A DNA stretch of 35,905 nucleotides from a virus: positions 1 to 35,905 of IMG/VR virus record IMGVR_UViG_3300025168_000269; one strand, given 5' to 3'. This document shows, in pieces, positions 1 to 9,200 of the stretch; the stretch's first letter is position 1, and each line of letters begins with the position of its first letter. Below the pieces are notes generated by a model that saw only the letters and a list, made by a program, of their open reading frames with translations, was not told where the DNA came from and ran no database searches. A program made the translations under genes and the position numbers.

Positions 1-1769
1 CCTTCAACTACCTCAATACATGAATTGTTATCTGTGTTAGCTAGAGAGTCCCAATTAAACGCTGACGGATCAATACATCCATAAACAATTGGAATGCAAG
101 AGAAGTCATCTGTGTTAGCCTGGTCGTTGTAATTGAACGCGTCTGGATCTGTGCATCCTAATATAGTTGTAAAACAACCACCATTATCTACGTTAGCTTG
201 AGAGTCGTAGTTGTCAGCGGTAGGATCCATACAACCAAAGTATATACAAGACTCGTCTGCTGTGTTAGCTAAAGCATTATAATTCCAAGCGTAATTATCC
301 ATACACCCAACGGTAACAGCAACACATCCACCACTATCGATGTTGGCAAGGGAATCATAATTGAAAGCTAACTCGTTTGTACATCCAACCACCACATCAA
401 TACAACCCCCGTCGTCTGTATTAGCTAAGCTATCATAGTTCAACGCTAGCTCATCTAAACAACCGTGCACCTTAGGTATACAGTAGTCACCGCAGAAAGG
501 CAACGCATGATATACATGCCAGAAAGGAGGTGCGTATGATTGCAAAGCTCCACCACCATTATCAGCGAAAGGGTATGAACCACCTTGTAAAGTAATATCA
601 CCAACTGAATTTATTAATCTAAACGAGTTGTGCATTGTTTGAAATGCAACTTCTGCAAGAGGAGTTTGTGGGTTAGCTATCTCAAAGTAGTAAACCTTAA
701 CTGGCTTATCTGTTTCTAATACTAGGTTAAACTCTTGAGAGTAAGGACCAGGTCCCATTGTATAAGTACCAAGAATACTATCTTCTTGTACTACACCTAT
801 ATAGCAATCACCCCATCCATCACCACCGTCATCTTCAATAATCAAAGTGTAGTTACAGGTAGGTATTATAGCGTTTAACGTAGCAAGTGAATCGTAGTTA
901 AAAGCGTTTGGGTTCACACACCCTAAAGCGTGTAATGTCTCACAAGTACCATCATCAAGATTAGCTTGTGGACTAAACTCTACATAACTATTATTTGTAC
1001 AACCTTCTACTAAAGGAACATCACATTGCTCTAACCATATAGGACCAGAGTAAGCTGCGTTACCAAAGTTAGCAGAATCTAAAGCCCATAAAGTATCTAA
1101 ACTACCACAAGGCTCTGCGTCACCAAGCACTACTATATTACCATCAGTTCCACCCCACTGTGAGCCAGCCATACCATCTCCGTATATGTCGCTAAGTATT
1201 ATTTCAATTCCAGTCTCAGGTATACATATATCATATATGATAGTTTGATTAGCCTGCTCGTACGTGTACTCACCAGCTACTACGTTATCCACAGCTTGAC
1301 CATTTGATAGGTCAGTTATAATCCAACCAGTCTCACCTGGATATTGATCTAGTGTTAGCTGTAAAATAATTTTGGCCTCTCCGTCGGAACAACTTATTCC
1401 AACACAGCTGCCATCATCTGCTTCTGCCCAAGGGTTATAGTTCGGTGCTTCAGGATCGATGCAACCGAATATAGGATACTCACAACTACCGTCATTAAAG
1501 TTTGCTTCAGGAACAAAGTTTAAAGCTAACAAGTCAGTACAACCAGGTACTGTATCTATAGGTGCTTCGCAATCTCCTTCATCATAATTAAATTCTTCAC
1601 AATCAAAGTAAACTGGTACTCCGTTGTAAGTGTAAGCGCCATCATCACACCACCCATCTCCTAACCAACCCGACACTGCTGTAACATCAGACCCTAAACA
1701 ATCATATAAAGTATCTTGAGCTAGTAAACTATTTGATATTATTAAAATTAATAAAAGTAATTTCTTCAT
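1..1769 (-). CDS. Secreted Cys-rich repeat protein, partial (C-terminus beyond left edge)
   Basis: This reading frame is open through 589 codons to the left edge, so the C-terminus is missing. The product starts with a clear signal peptide (two Lys, a Leu/Ile core, probable cleavage after A17 in SLLA-Q). A segment like a Lin-12/Notch repeat follows at about residues 24-65 (GDGWCDDG, then EGDC). Ten units then follow the pattern GC-D-x(3)-A-x-NY(D/N)-x(3)-A-x(3)-D-x(2)-C. They are interrupted by two beta-type segments with GDG motifs near residues 193 and 312. Such repeats are known from secreted proteins of marine Bacteroidota; their function is poorly defined. The start lies one base after the stop of the preceding gene, so it is probably co-transcribed with the late genes. 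Function is unknown: surface adhesion, envelope modification or a role at lysis are all possible. The gene looks host-derived. Confidence 0.85.
   Translation of the reverse strand, partial: MKKLLLLILIISNSLLAQDTLYDCLGSDVTAVSGWLGDGWCDDGAYTYNGVPVYFDCEEFNYDEGDCEAPIDTVPGCTDLLALNFVPEANFNDGSCEYPIFGCIDPEAPNYNPWAEADDGSCVGISCSDGEAKIILQLTLDQYPGETGWIITDLSNGQAVDNVVAGEYTYEQANQTIIYDICIPETGIEIILSDIYGDGMAGSQWGGTDGNIVVLGDAEPCGSLDTLWALDSANFGNAAYSGPIWLEQCDVPLVEGCTNNSYVEFSPQANLDDGTCETLHALGCVNPNAFNYDSLATLNAIIPTCNYTLIIEDDGGDGWGDCYIGVVQEDSILGTYTMGPGPYSQEFNLVLETDKPVKVYYFEIANPQTPLAEVAFQTMHNSFRLINSVGDITLQGGSYPFADNGGGALQSYAPPFWHVYHALPFCGDYCIPKVHGCLDELALNYDSLANTDDGGCIDVVVGCTNELAFNYDSLANIDSGGCVAVTVGCMDNYAWNYNALANTADESCIYFGCMDPTADNYDSQANVDNGGCFTTILGCTDPDAFNYNDQANTDDFSCIPIVYGCIDPSAFNWDSLANTDNNSCIEVVE
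3..470 (-). repeat. Tandem GCxD...DDGSC-type protein repeats (six units)
   Basis: Six consecutive coding repeats of about 24-26 residues lie in the visible C-terminal part of the secreted protein. The closing cysteine codons start at plus-strand positions 18, 96, 174, 246, 324 and 402, giving spacings of 78, 78, 72, 78 and 78 bases. Each unit opens with GC and closes with C, with NYDSLAN-like cores. Four diverged units lie further right, near 890-1560. The array runs off the left edge. The repeat is conserved at protein level; the DNA copies have diverged. Confidence 0.85.
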
Positions 1770-1770
1770 A

Positions 1771-2067
1771 CTACGATTTTTTATGTTTCCTACAAAAAGC
1801 AGCAGCGGCCTCTCTACTACCAAACCCCCATTTCTTTAAAGCTCTAGCATAAGGAGTTGGTTCTCCTTTTTTATTCTTCATACTTCCCTGCATGCCAGCA
1901 AACCTACAGGCAAAAGAAACTCTACGTGGATTTGTACCACTGGTTTTTCTATCACCTAATGTTTTACCTGTTTCACTCTTATGATCGGCGCGCATTTTTT
2001 TATTACGCTTAGCGTAAGCTGCCTCTGTTATTTTAAGTGGATCTACACTTCTATTATCGTATGCCAT
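1771..2067 (-). CDS. Small basic conserved phage protein
   Basis: This 98-residue protein is very basic throughout. Its C-terminal half carries a compact motif: VSFACRFAGM at about 50-59, a Lys-rich turn, then ALKKWGFGSREAAAAFC at about 76-92. From memory this resembles a small domain of unknown function common in marine phages; I cannot confirm the family name. The charge and the single small domain suggest nucleic-acid or virion association, but this is not shown. The stop codon lies one base before the start of the secreted repeat protein, and the upstream 72-residue gene ends three bases before this start, so it sits inside the late operon. Confidence 0.75.
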   Translation of the reverse strand: MAYDNRSVDPLKITEAAYAKRNKKMRADHKSETGKTLGDRKTSGTNPRRVSFACRFAGMQGSMKNKKGEPTPYARALKKWGFGSREAAAAFCRKHKKS

Positions 2068-2070
2068 AAT

Positions 2071-2289
2071 CTACCTTTCTTCGCAATCGTTAACCATTTT
2101 AGTACTACCGTCTTTATTTTTTCTACCAGACGGAGACTTTTTCATACCTACTTTTTTGTGTGTATCCCAACAGTTTAATGGACTATGACTATAGCCTTTC
2201 TTCTTAAGCTCAACATGCTCTTTATGAGTGTTAGCTTTCTTCTTGTCGTACATGTTGTGAGGCACAAAGCCTTTCATATAAAATGGCAT
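2071..2289 (-). CDS. Small Lys/His-rich hypothetical protein
   Basis: A 72-residue basic protein with many Lys and His residues, two Cys (C40 and C69) and no hydrophobic segment. I do not recognise it. It is supported by position: it fills the space between the holin candidate (ends at 2293) and the 98-residue basic protein (starts at 2067) with three-base gaps, on the same strand. A short plus-strand frame overlaps it but has no such context. Product and role are unknown. Confidence 0.6.
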   Translation of the reverse strand: MPFYMKGFVPHNMYDKKKANTHKEHVELKKKGYSHSPLNCWDTHKKVGMKKSPSGRKNKDGSTKMVNDCEER

Positions 2290-2292
2290 ACG

Positions 2293-2505
2293 TTATTTTT
2301 TTGCAAACTTCTCTACGCCTGAGATTCCAAATGAACCAAGCACAACCCAAACAAATGAGTTGTAGACGTATTCGTTTATTATTAAATCACTTCCTACCCA
2401 GCCTGTAACTAAATCAGCTATCATTATAAGGCACATAATAGCAAACGCTATAAATCCTACTATAGCTTTTTCGTTCCAATTGTTATCGTTCTTAAATATT
2501 TCCAT
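2293..2505 (-). CDS. Small two-helix membrane protein, holin candidate
   Basis: A 70-residue protein with a charged N-terminus, a strong hydrophobic segment at about residues 14-37 (rich in Ile, Ala and Met), a second hydrophobic segment at about 46-63 and a short basic tail ending in AKK. Size and topology fit a class II-type holin, which would open the inner membrane at lysis. Its place at the end of the virion genes agrees, but no endolysin is recognisable beside it, so another small membrane protein is possible. The ATG overlaps the preceding gene's stop as TAATG, suggesting translational coupling. Confidence 0.6.
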   Translation of the reverse strand: MEIFKNDNNWNEKAIVGFIAFAIMCLIMIADLVTGWVGSDLIINEYVYNSFVWVVLGSFGISGVEKFAKK

Positions 2506-2855
2506 TATCTACAATCTTTTACTCTTCCAACTACTATACCTGATGCTACTTGTATGTTTTTAAATCTACCTCCACCACCATCCATCTTGTAGTTACCATC
2601 TTCTAAAAAATACCTATCATTAGCTCTAGCCCTAGCATAAACTTTATCACCCGTAGTTGGAGTTGAACCACTACCATCATGATAATATGTTTGATCCATA
2701 GTCGCAGCGCAAGCATTACTACCGTTGCTTTGAACTGTACAACTAGAGAAAGAGGTGTAGCCTTTAGCAGTTACAACTTCCTTTCTTCGTTGTACTTTTA
2801 CGGCCCTGTTCTTACCTCTAGCTTGTGCTGTTGTATTTGAATTACCTAAAGCCAT
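2505..2855 (-). CDS. Hypothetical small virion-type protein
   Basis: A 116-residue protein with a basic N-terminus (residues 13-30, many Arg/Lys) and a Gly/Ser/Thr-rich remainder that looks like beta structure (GDKVYARARAN, then a four-Gly run). Three cysteines are present. It overlaps both neighbours by TAATG junctions: its ATG overlaps the stop of the 120-residue gene and its stop overlaps the ATG of the holin candidate. That is strong evidence for a real coupled gene. A similar N-terminus (MALGNSNT) is, from memory, seen in small proteins of marine phages. The role is unknown; a minor structural or fibre-tip protein is possible. Confidence 0.7.
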   Translation of the reverse strand: MALGNSNTTAQARGKNRAVKVQRRKEVVTAKGYTSFSSCTVQSNGSNACAATMDQTYYHDGSGSTPTTGDKVYARARANDRYFLEDGNYKMDGGGGRFKNIQVASGIVVGRVKDCR

Positions 2856-3217
2856 TAATAACCAAAGTAAGCTATTATACCACCAGCGCCTTCAGCAGCG
2901 TTCAAAGAAACAGCTGTCCATCTACCATACAAAGTAGTACCGTCTGCTATTGTAATACTCGCATCTAAAGCCTCACCATTACCGTTTGTGTTAGCGTTGG
3001 TTATACCAAAATAGCAGTCATTAGTTTCAGTCCCACCGTATACTAAAGAATTAGAAGTGTCAGCTGTCAATACATCAAACTCTACTTCACTAAGAGCGGT
3101 AATAGCTACTATCACCATTCCATCAGGGGGAGTTAGAGTTTCACCATTATCATTATGCATGTGTGCGCTACCTAGTTGTCCAAAGTTGTAAGCAGCTCCT
3201 GTTGAATTTAATCCCAT
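2855..3217 (-). CDS. Hypothetical small structural protein
   Basis: A 120-residue acidic to neutral protein with short hydrophobic strands alternating with Gly/Asn/Thr-rich turns, ending in IIAYFGY. The composition suggests a compact beta-sandwich such as a phage decoration or tail-tip protein, but no family is recognised. It is the first gene after the giant 3009-residue gene, with 53 bases between them, and couples to the next gene by TAATG. The ATG is preceded by an A/T-only leader with a run of T and A bases and no Shine-Dalgarno motif. Confidence 0.7.
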   Translation of the reverse strand: MGLNSTGAAYNFGQLGSAHMHNDNGETLTPPDGMVIVAITALSEVEFDVLTADTSNSLVYGGTETNDCYFGITNANTNGNGEALDASITIADGTTLYGRWTAVSLNAAEGAGGIIAYFGY

Positions 3218-3270
3218 GATTTTTTTTATTACTTGTTTATAATTATAATATTACACACTACGTAAACAGT

Positions 3271-6200
3271 TTACTGATGCGCATAACATCTTTTGTTTTT
3301 ATTCTCTGTTCTATTCTTACATCTACTACCTGATCCAGTGTTCGATTTGCATTGATATTCTTTAATACCATTATTGTTCCTATCACTACCTTGATTAGGT
3401 TTATAAGATCTATGGTATGAACACAAAGCTCTTTTAGTTTTAGATTCAACCATTATACTACACCTGCCACCACTTGATTTAGTACCAGAGCATCTAACTT
3501 GTTTAATACCTTGTTTCTCTTTTTTTTCTTGCTCTTGCTTTTTCTCTTCGTCTTTCTTCTTCTTATCTTCTATCTTCTTGTTATCTTTGTCTATCTTCTT
3601 TTGAGCTTCCTTCTCAGCCTTCTCTTCAGCTTTTTCTCTCTGCCCAATACCAACGTCCCATTTACTCCAACCTAGACCTACTAACACCCTTTGCCAAGCT
3701 TCGTTCTGGTCATCTAAAGCAGCTTGAATATTAGTAATCTTTCTATGAGCTCTATTAACTGGCACGTTAAGTAGACCTTCAGTTAGCATTGTTAAACCTT
3801 CTAAGGCTGGACCATCAAGAGTTAAACCTTCTTTAAGTATTTCTTTCTTATTGAACTTATATGTATTACCAGCTGCATCAAATTTACCAAACTTAGATCC
3901 TATGGTAGGAGATACATTCAGTAAGTCTTCACCAACTTCACTGTAGTCAGCTCCCCAACCCTTGTTGTTCTGTTTTTGAAACTCCAGTATACTATTCTTT
4001 ATACCAGACAGTACAGCTCCAGGTATTCCCATACCTCTTAAGAACGAATCAGCCATAGTGTTTATAGCATATATCTCTTTCTCAGCTTTTAATTCGTCAT
4101 CATCACTATTAGCCATGAGTGCAAATAACCCAGACTGTAACCCAGCGAATATAGCAGATTGTACAAACCCGTAATAGCCTACTTTACTCATCTTGTTAGT
4201 GAAAGAACCATCACCAGCAAATCCTTTATACCTACCGTTCTTAATATCAAGCAACTCCTTCATCATTATTCTATTCATCTGCATAGGAGTATTGGCAAAT
4301 GGTAATACTATTCTACCACCCCAAGAAACTTGTTGTGCAGATAATAGATCTGGTCTAGAAGATTGTTGAGTTCTTTCTGCCACTGCTTGGAAGTCTACAA
4401 AAGCTTTTTTCTCAGCCTCAGCTTTAGACAAACCTTCTTTCATATACTTGTTTATAGCATTACGATAATACGTAGCACCACCAGAAGCTATAGCAAAACT
4501 ATCCGCTATCTTAGTAGGTAAATAACCTGCTTTTAATATCTTAGCTATAACAGCTTTAGAAGGGTTCCTACTTTTAGAAGCAGCTGCAGCAAGTTCAGCT
4601 TCTGTAACGTTTATCTCTAACCCAGCTCTACGTTGCTTTAACATGTCTGAGTTCATGATAGTCATGAAGTCTTTCCAATACTGAGGTTGATTAGCGAAAG
4701 CTTTAGAAGCTGCTAGTGGATTGTTAAACGAATGGTTTACAAAGTTAACTGTAGATAGTAACTGTAGCGTTGCGGATCTAGTATTAAAGTTCATTATAGT
4801 ACCAACACTACCGTTTAGGTAATCCATTATTTTATTACCAGCAGTTCCAAGGTCAGCTCTTCTAGTTTGACCAGTCTCCATTCTTTCAAACATCTCTTCA
4901 AGATTCTTTCTCCAGTTAGAGCCTAACTTAGATTCCATCTTGTTTAAATTCTCTTCAGAGAATATTTCGTTCTTAGCTTCTATCCATTCCGCAAGATGTT
5001 TCTTTCTACTAACACCCTCACCTAAGCCACCGACTTCACTAGCTAGAGTTTCAGCCCACCAACTATTTGATGGTTCTTTTACTTCTAGTATTCTAGAGAA
5101 ATTCTCAGCGTACGCTTGAAGATCAGGGTTGTTTCTAACATGCTCGACTAGCTTCGCCTCTGTGGCTTTAGCTAAGTCAGGTATCTTAATACCATTTTTA
5201 TTCCAGTTATAAATTCGTATAGCCATGTCGTTAGTAAACCCAGTATCTCCAACTTCTTTATCTAAAGACTTAACCGTTTCTTTGTTTTGCTTACGTAACG
5301 ACAAGTATTGATTAGCCGCTTTCTGCTTAGCATTATTAAGATCATTATAACCTCTTTCAAAAGGCTTTATCAAGTTCTCGTTAAACCACTTCTGATTCTC
5401 TATACCTTTCTTACCTTTACCATATAAAGGTTCTAACAATAATTCCATGTCAGCAGCAGAGTCTGTCATAAAGACTCTACGTCTTTTAATATCTGCACCA
5501 CGAACTTTAGCTTCAGCTTTAGAAAATGTTTTCTCAGGAGCTATATCTAAAGAATGTTTCATAACGTCATTAACGCCCTGACTGAGATCTTTAGATGCTA
5601 AAGCTTGTTGTACTTTAGATTTTATATCCAGTTGATCTAAGACCTTCTTAACAGCCTCTACGTTGGGAAGAGCATCATCAACAAAGTACATATCATTATA
5701 ACCTTCAGCAAACTTCTCTAACATCCAAAGAGCTTTAGCCTCACCTTGACTTTTACCTAACCCTGTTATATTTTCTAAAGGTATATCAACACCTTTAGTT
5801 TTAAGCCATTGATGAATAGGTCCAGCAGCGTCTTGCATTCTAGCAGTTAAAACAAAAACATCTTTAGGTCCATGTTTTCCTATTAAGTTTTTCATCTTCT
5901 GAAGCAGTGGTCCTTCTTTACCGCCGCGAACGTTTACAAAATCTGAAAAATCAAATTCAAAACCGCGCTCAGCGTATTTAGGCCCTTCAATAGGCCAATT
6001 ACCACTACTTATTTTAACAGTCTCTTTACCTCTCTTAGCCACAACAAAGTTTTCTCCGTCTACAATAAGTGTTTCGTCAAAATCAAAAGTAGCCATACCT
6101 TGAGTTTTCTTATTCTTTTTTCTACCCAGTGCAAACGCTTTATCTGCGTCACGTATAGCTTTACCTAAGTCCTTAGATGCTAGAGCTTCTTTGTAACCTT

Positions 6201-9200
6201 TAGGGAATAAAGCTTCTCGATACTCTCTAAGTCTTTTTCCAGCCTGCACAGTTTCAACTTGACTAGTGCCTGGCATTTTATCATAAGTTATATCTCTAAC
6301 AAAGTCGTATAGTGGTATATCAAAACCTTTACCAAAAGCATCAGAGTGGTAACGATCTAGTATAATATTAGATCTACCATCAAATAAATTTTCAGGTGGT
6401 AGTGACTCTTGATATATCTCATTTACCATTACATCTAGATTCTCAGGTATTAGAGTAGTGTGATAGTTATCTAAAGCGTTTTTAACCCAATCTTTAAGTT
6501 GAGCTTTTCTAGCGGCCTCTGGACTTTTGGGTTCACCTTTAGGGGTAGTTATATAATCATATATTAAAGTAGCTATTTCTTTAGCTGGAGTTGTATGTTC
6601 TAACACCCATTTTTTACCATACTGTTTTATAAATTCCTTAGGGTTTCCTTTAGGTAGTAGAGCTAAAGATGCACTAGACTTTATTAACCCAGGCATTGAA
6701 GCTGAATGTAATTGAGTGAACGCTCTAACGTGTCCATGGTTTATATCACCCTTCTCGTATGCTTCATTCAGTATGTCTACAACCTCCCTTAAGACATCTT
6801 TATTTTGCTCCCCGAGTTTATACGCTTCCATAGGATCAAGAGACCCATCAACCCACTTCTTTAGCATTACAGCTTTGTTAGTAATATACGGGGATGGTTT
6901 CTTGCCTTCCCACTTTTTCTTCTTAACTTTTTTAGATATTGGTTCACTTACGTTCGCAACATAATCAGCAGCTGTAACAAAGTACGAAGGTCTTGCACTA
7001 CCTGATTCTTTACCAAATATTACATCGTGTAATCCTTTAACTATAACATCCGAACTTTTATATGGACCCAAACCGGAACCAGTTGTTGCTCCTGATTTTA
7101 AGAAAGCCTCAGCAAAACCAGGGCCATACTTAGCGTCTAGTTTTTCAGCTATTAAAAACTCCACTTCTCTACCTTTTATTATACCGGCTTTATTACCAAA
7201 CGGATTACTTAAAGGTTGTAAACCATTTCTAGCTTCAACAGCGGAGTACTCGTTAGACTTTAATATTCTATTACCTACTTTTATAGCTATATTATTAGGC
7301 TTATAACCTTGTAGCTTTAAAGATCCAGATAACTGATTAGCTATATTAGCTAGCAACATGTTTTTAGTTATAGGTTTTCCAGTGCTAGTCTCTAACTTCA
7401 ACCCTATATCCTTGTCTTTAAAGTATTGTCTGAAACTTTCTATAACAGCTTTATCTGTCTTGCCGTAACCACTAATGTTAGCGTTGAATATACTAGCAAA
7501 TTCAGGGGATATAACACCTCTAAAAACTTCTTTCTGAGCATCAATAGACTGTCTACCCAAGTCTTTACTAGCTAACGCTTCAGACTTACCGGCTTGAACT
7601 TGATTCATTAAATTCTCTACAGATGTAGACAACTCAAACTGTGGTGAGTTATTTTTTAAATACTCTCTAGCAACTTGATTAGACCAAGCCTTACCTAATT
7701 GATCTACAGCCGCTTTAACTTTCTGGCTAAGGCTTCTATCATTTTTAAGTTCAATAAAAGTTCCATCAGGTCTTACACCAAAAAATGCTTTAACATCTCT
7801 AGGTGTTATTTTACTGTTTTTAATTTGAATAGGATTACCGGCACCAGTTTTTACTCTAGTACCTTTACTATAGAAAGAGTTTAGTAAAACGTTTTGCACG
7901 CCGGTAGCTGTACCCTTTATAGACTCAGGAGCACCTTCCATTTCTACAGTTCCCTCCGGCAATGCGTCAATAAACAATCTAGCGTTTGAATCTTTACTAA
8001 ACCACTTTTGAGCATTACTAACGCTATTTTTACCTATACCTCCAACCTTAGGCTCTACTCCAAGCAACTCGTTAGTATATTCAGGTACTAAATCTTTTAA
8101 CGTTTTATAAGTAAGTTTTGTAACATCTAAACCAGATAATCTCTCTTCAGCTTTGCTTATAACATCCTCAGGTATGTTAAGATCTCTAACCAGCTCCCTA
8201 CCCTTAGGTCCTTCAGAACCTGATCTACTTAGCTCCGGTGAAGTATCTGCTATCTGTAAAGTCTCAGCGTCAACACCAGCCTCACTCATAGCTATCTCAG
8301 TTGTTCTACCAGCTTGAGCTGCTCTCAATATATTTCCTTGCTGTGAGAAACCAGACTTAGTATGTTTACCACCGAGCGATTGCTTTAAGTAAGCACCAAA
8401 TGGTACCCCTGTTTTAGCGTCGTACCTGTTCATTATCTTAACTACCTGCACCATCGTCTCGGCTTCAAACTCAGACTTGCTAACGTCTAAACCTTTTTTA
8501 AATTCCGAATCTATGAACTTGCTAATAATACCCATATTGTCATTATACAGAGCGTTTTCAGCTCTTGTTCTAGGTACATCACCTGGTTCAAATTTTTGAT
8601 ATACCTCTATATTTTTAGCGTTACGTTCTGACTTCTTTATATTCTCGTTAAGCTTTTTTATTTCTTCAATATTCTTACTAACCTCAGCCTCATACCCTTT
8701 AGGTTTATTCGTTCTTAACGATTCGTTAGTTTGCATCAGAAGTTGCTTCTCTAAAGTCAAATCACGTGAAGCCATCTCAGCTTCGGTAGGTTTTTTACCT
8801 ACATCTAAATATTGATCTAAGTGTTTAAGCTCGGAGATCTTACCTGTGCTACCAAATCTTCCTAACATGTTGACTAATTCACGTTGCGTGAATACATCTA
8901 GTGGTTTACCAAGTAAACTTTTAGACATGTTGTTAAAGAACCCACCTACAGCGGAGTATGCTCTGGAATCTATTAAATGTTGATTCTCCTTCTTACTCAA
9001 GTATTCTGCTGTGTAAGCCCTTAGCTCCATGAACTTTGTAGGATCTTTCATTTCTGATATAGCAGCGTCGCTTAATACAGCGTCGTAAAGATTTGTTTTG
9101 TTACCTCCTTGATTTATTTCTATTCGCTGCATCCTCTTTTTAAGAGCTTCTACATATTGAGTTGCCATTTCAGGTGATCCCTCAAAAAGTATATCTTCAT

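Noticed and set aside
3-470. Regularly spaced repeats resembling a CRISPR array
   Set aside because: Spacing is a multiple of three, the repeats are coding with diverged DNA, and the protein pattern (GC ... DDGSC) explains them.
3258-3449. 63-residue minus-strand frame at the end of the giant gene
   Set aside because: It lies almost wholly within the giant gene in another frame and overlaps its conserved Cys/His-coding tail; no independent context.
5671-6096. HAD domain as a separate gene starting at M2069
   Set aside because: The frame continues without interruption on both sides and no leader or stop separates it.
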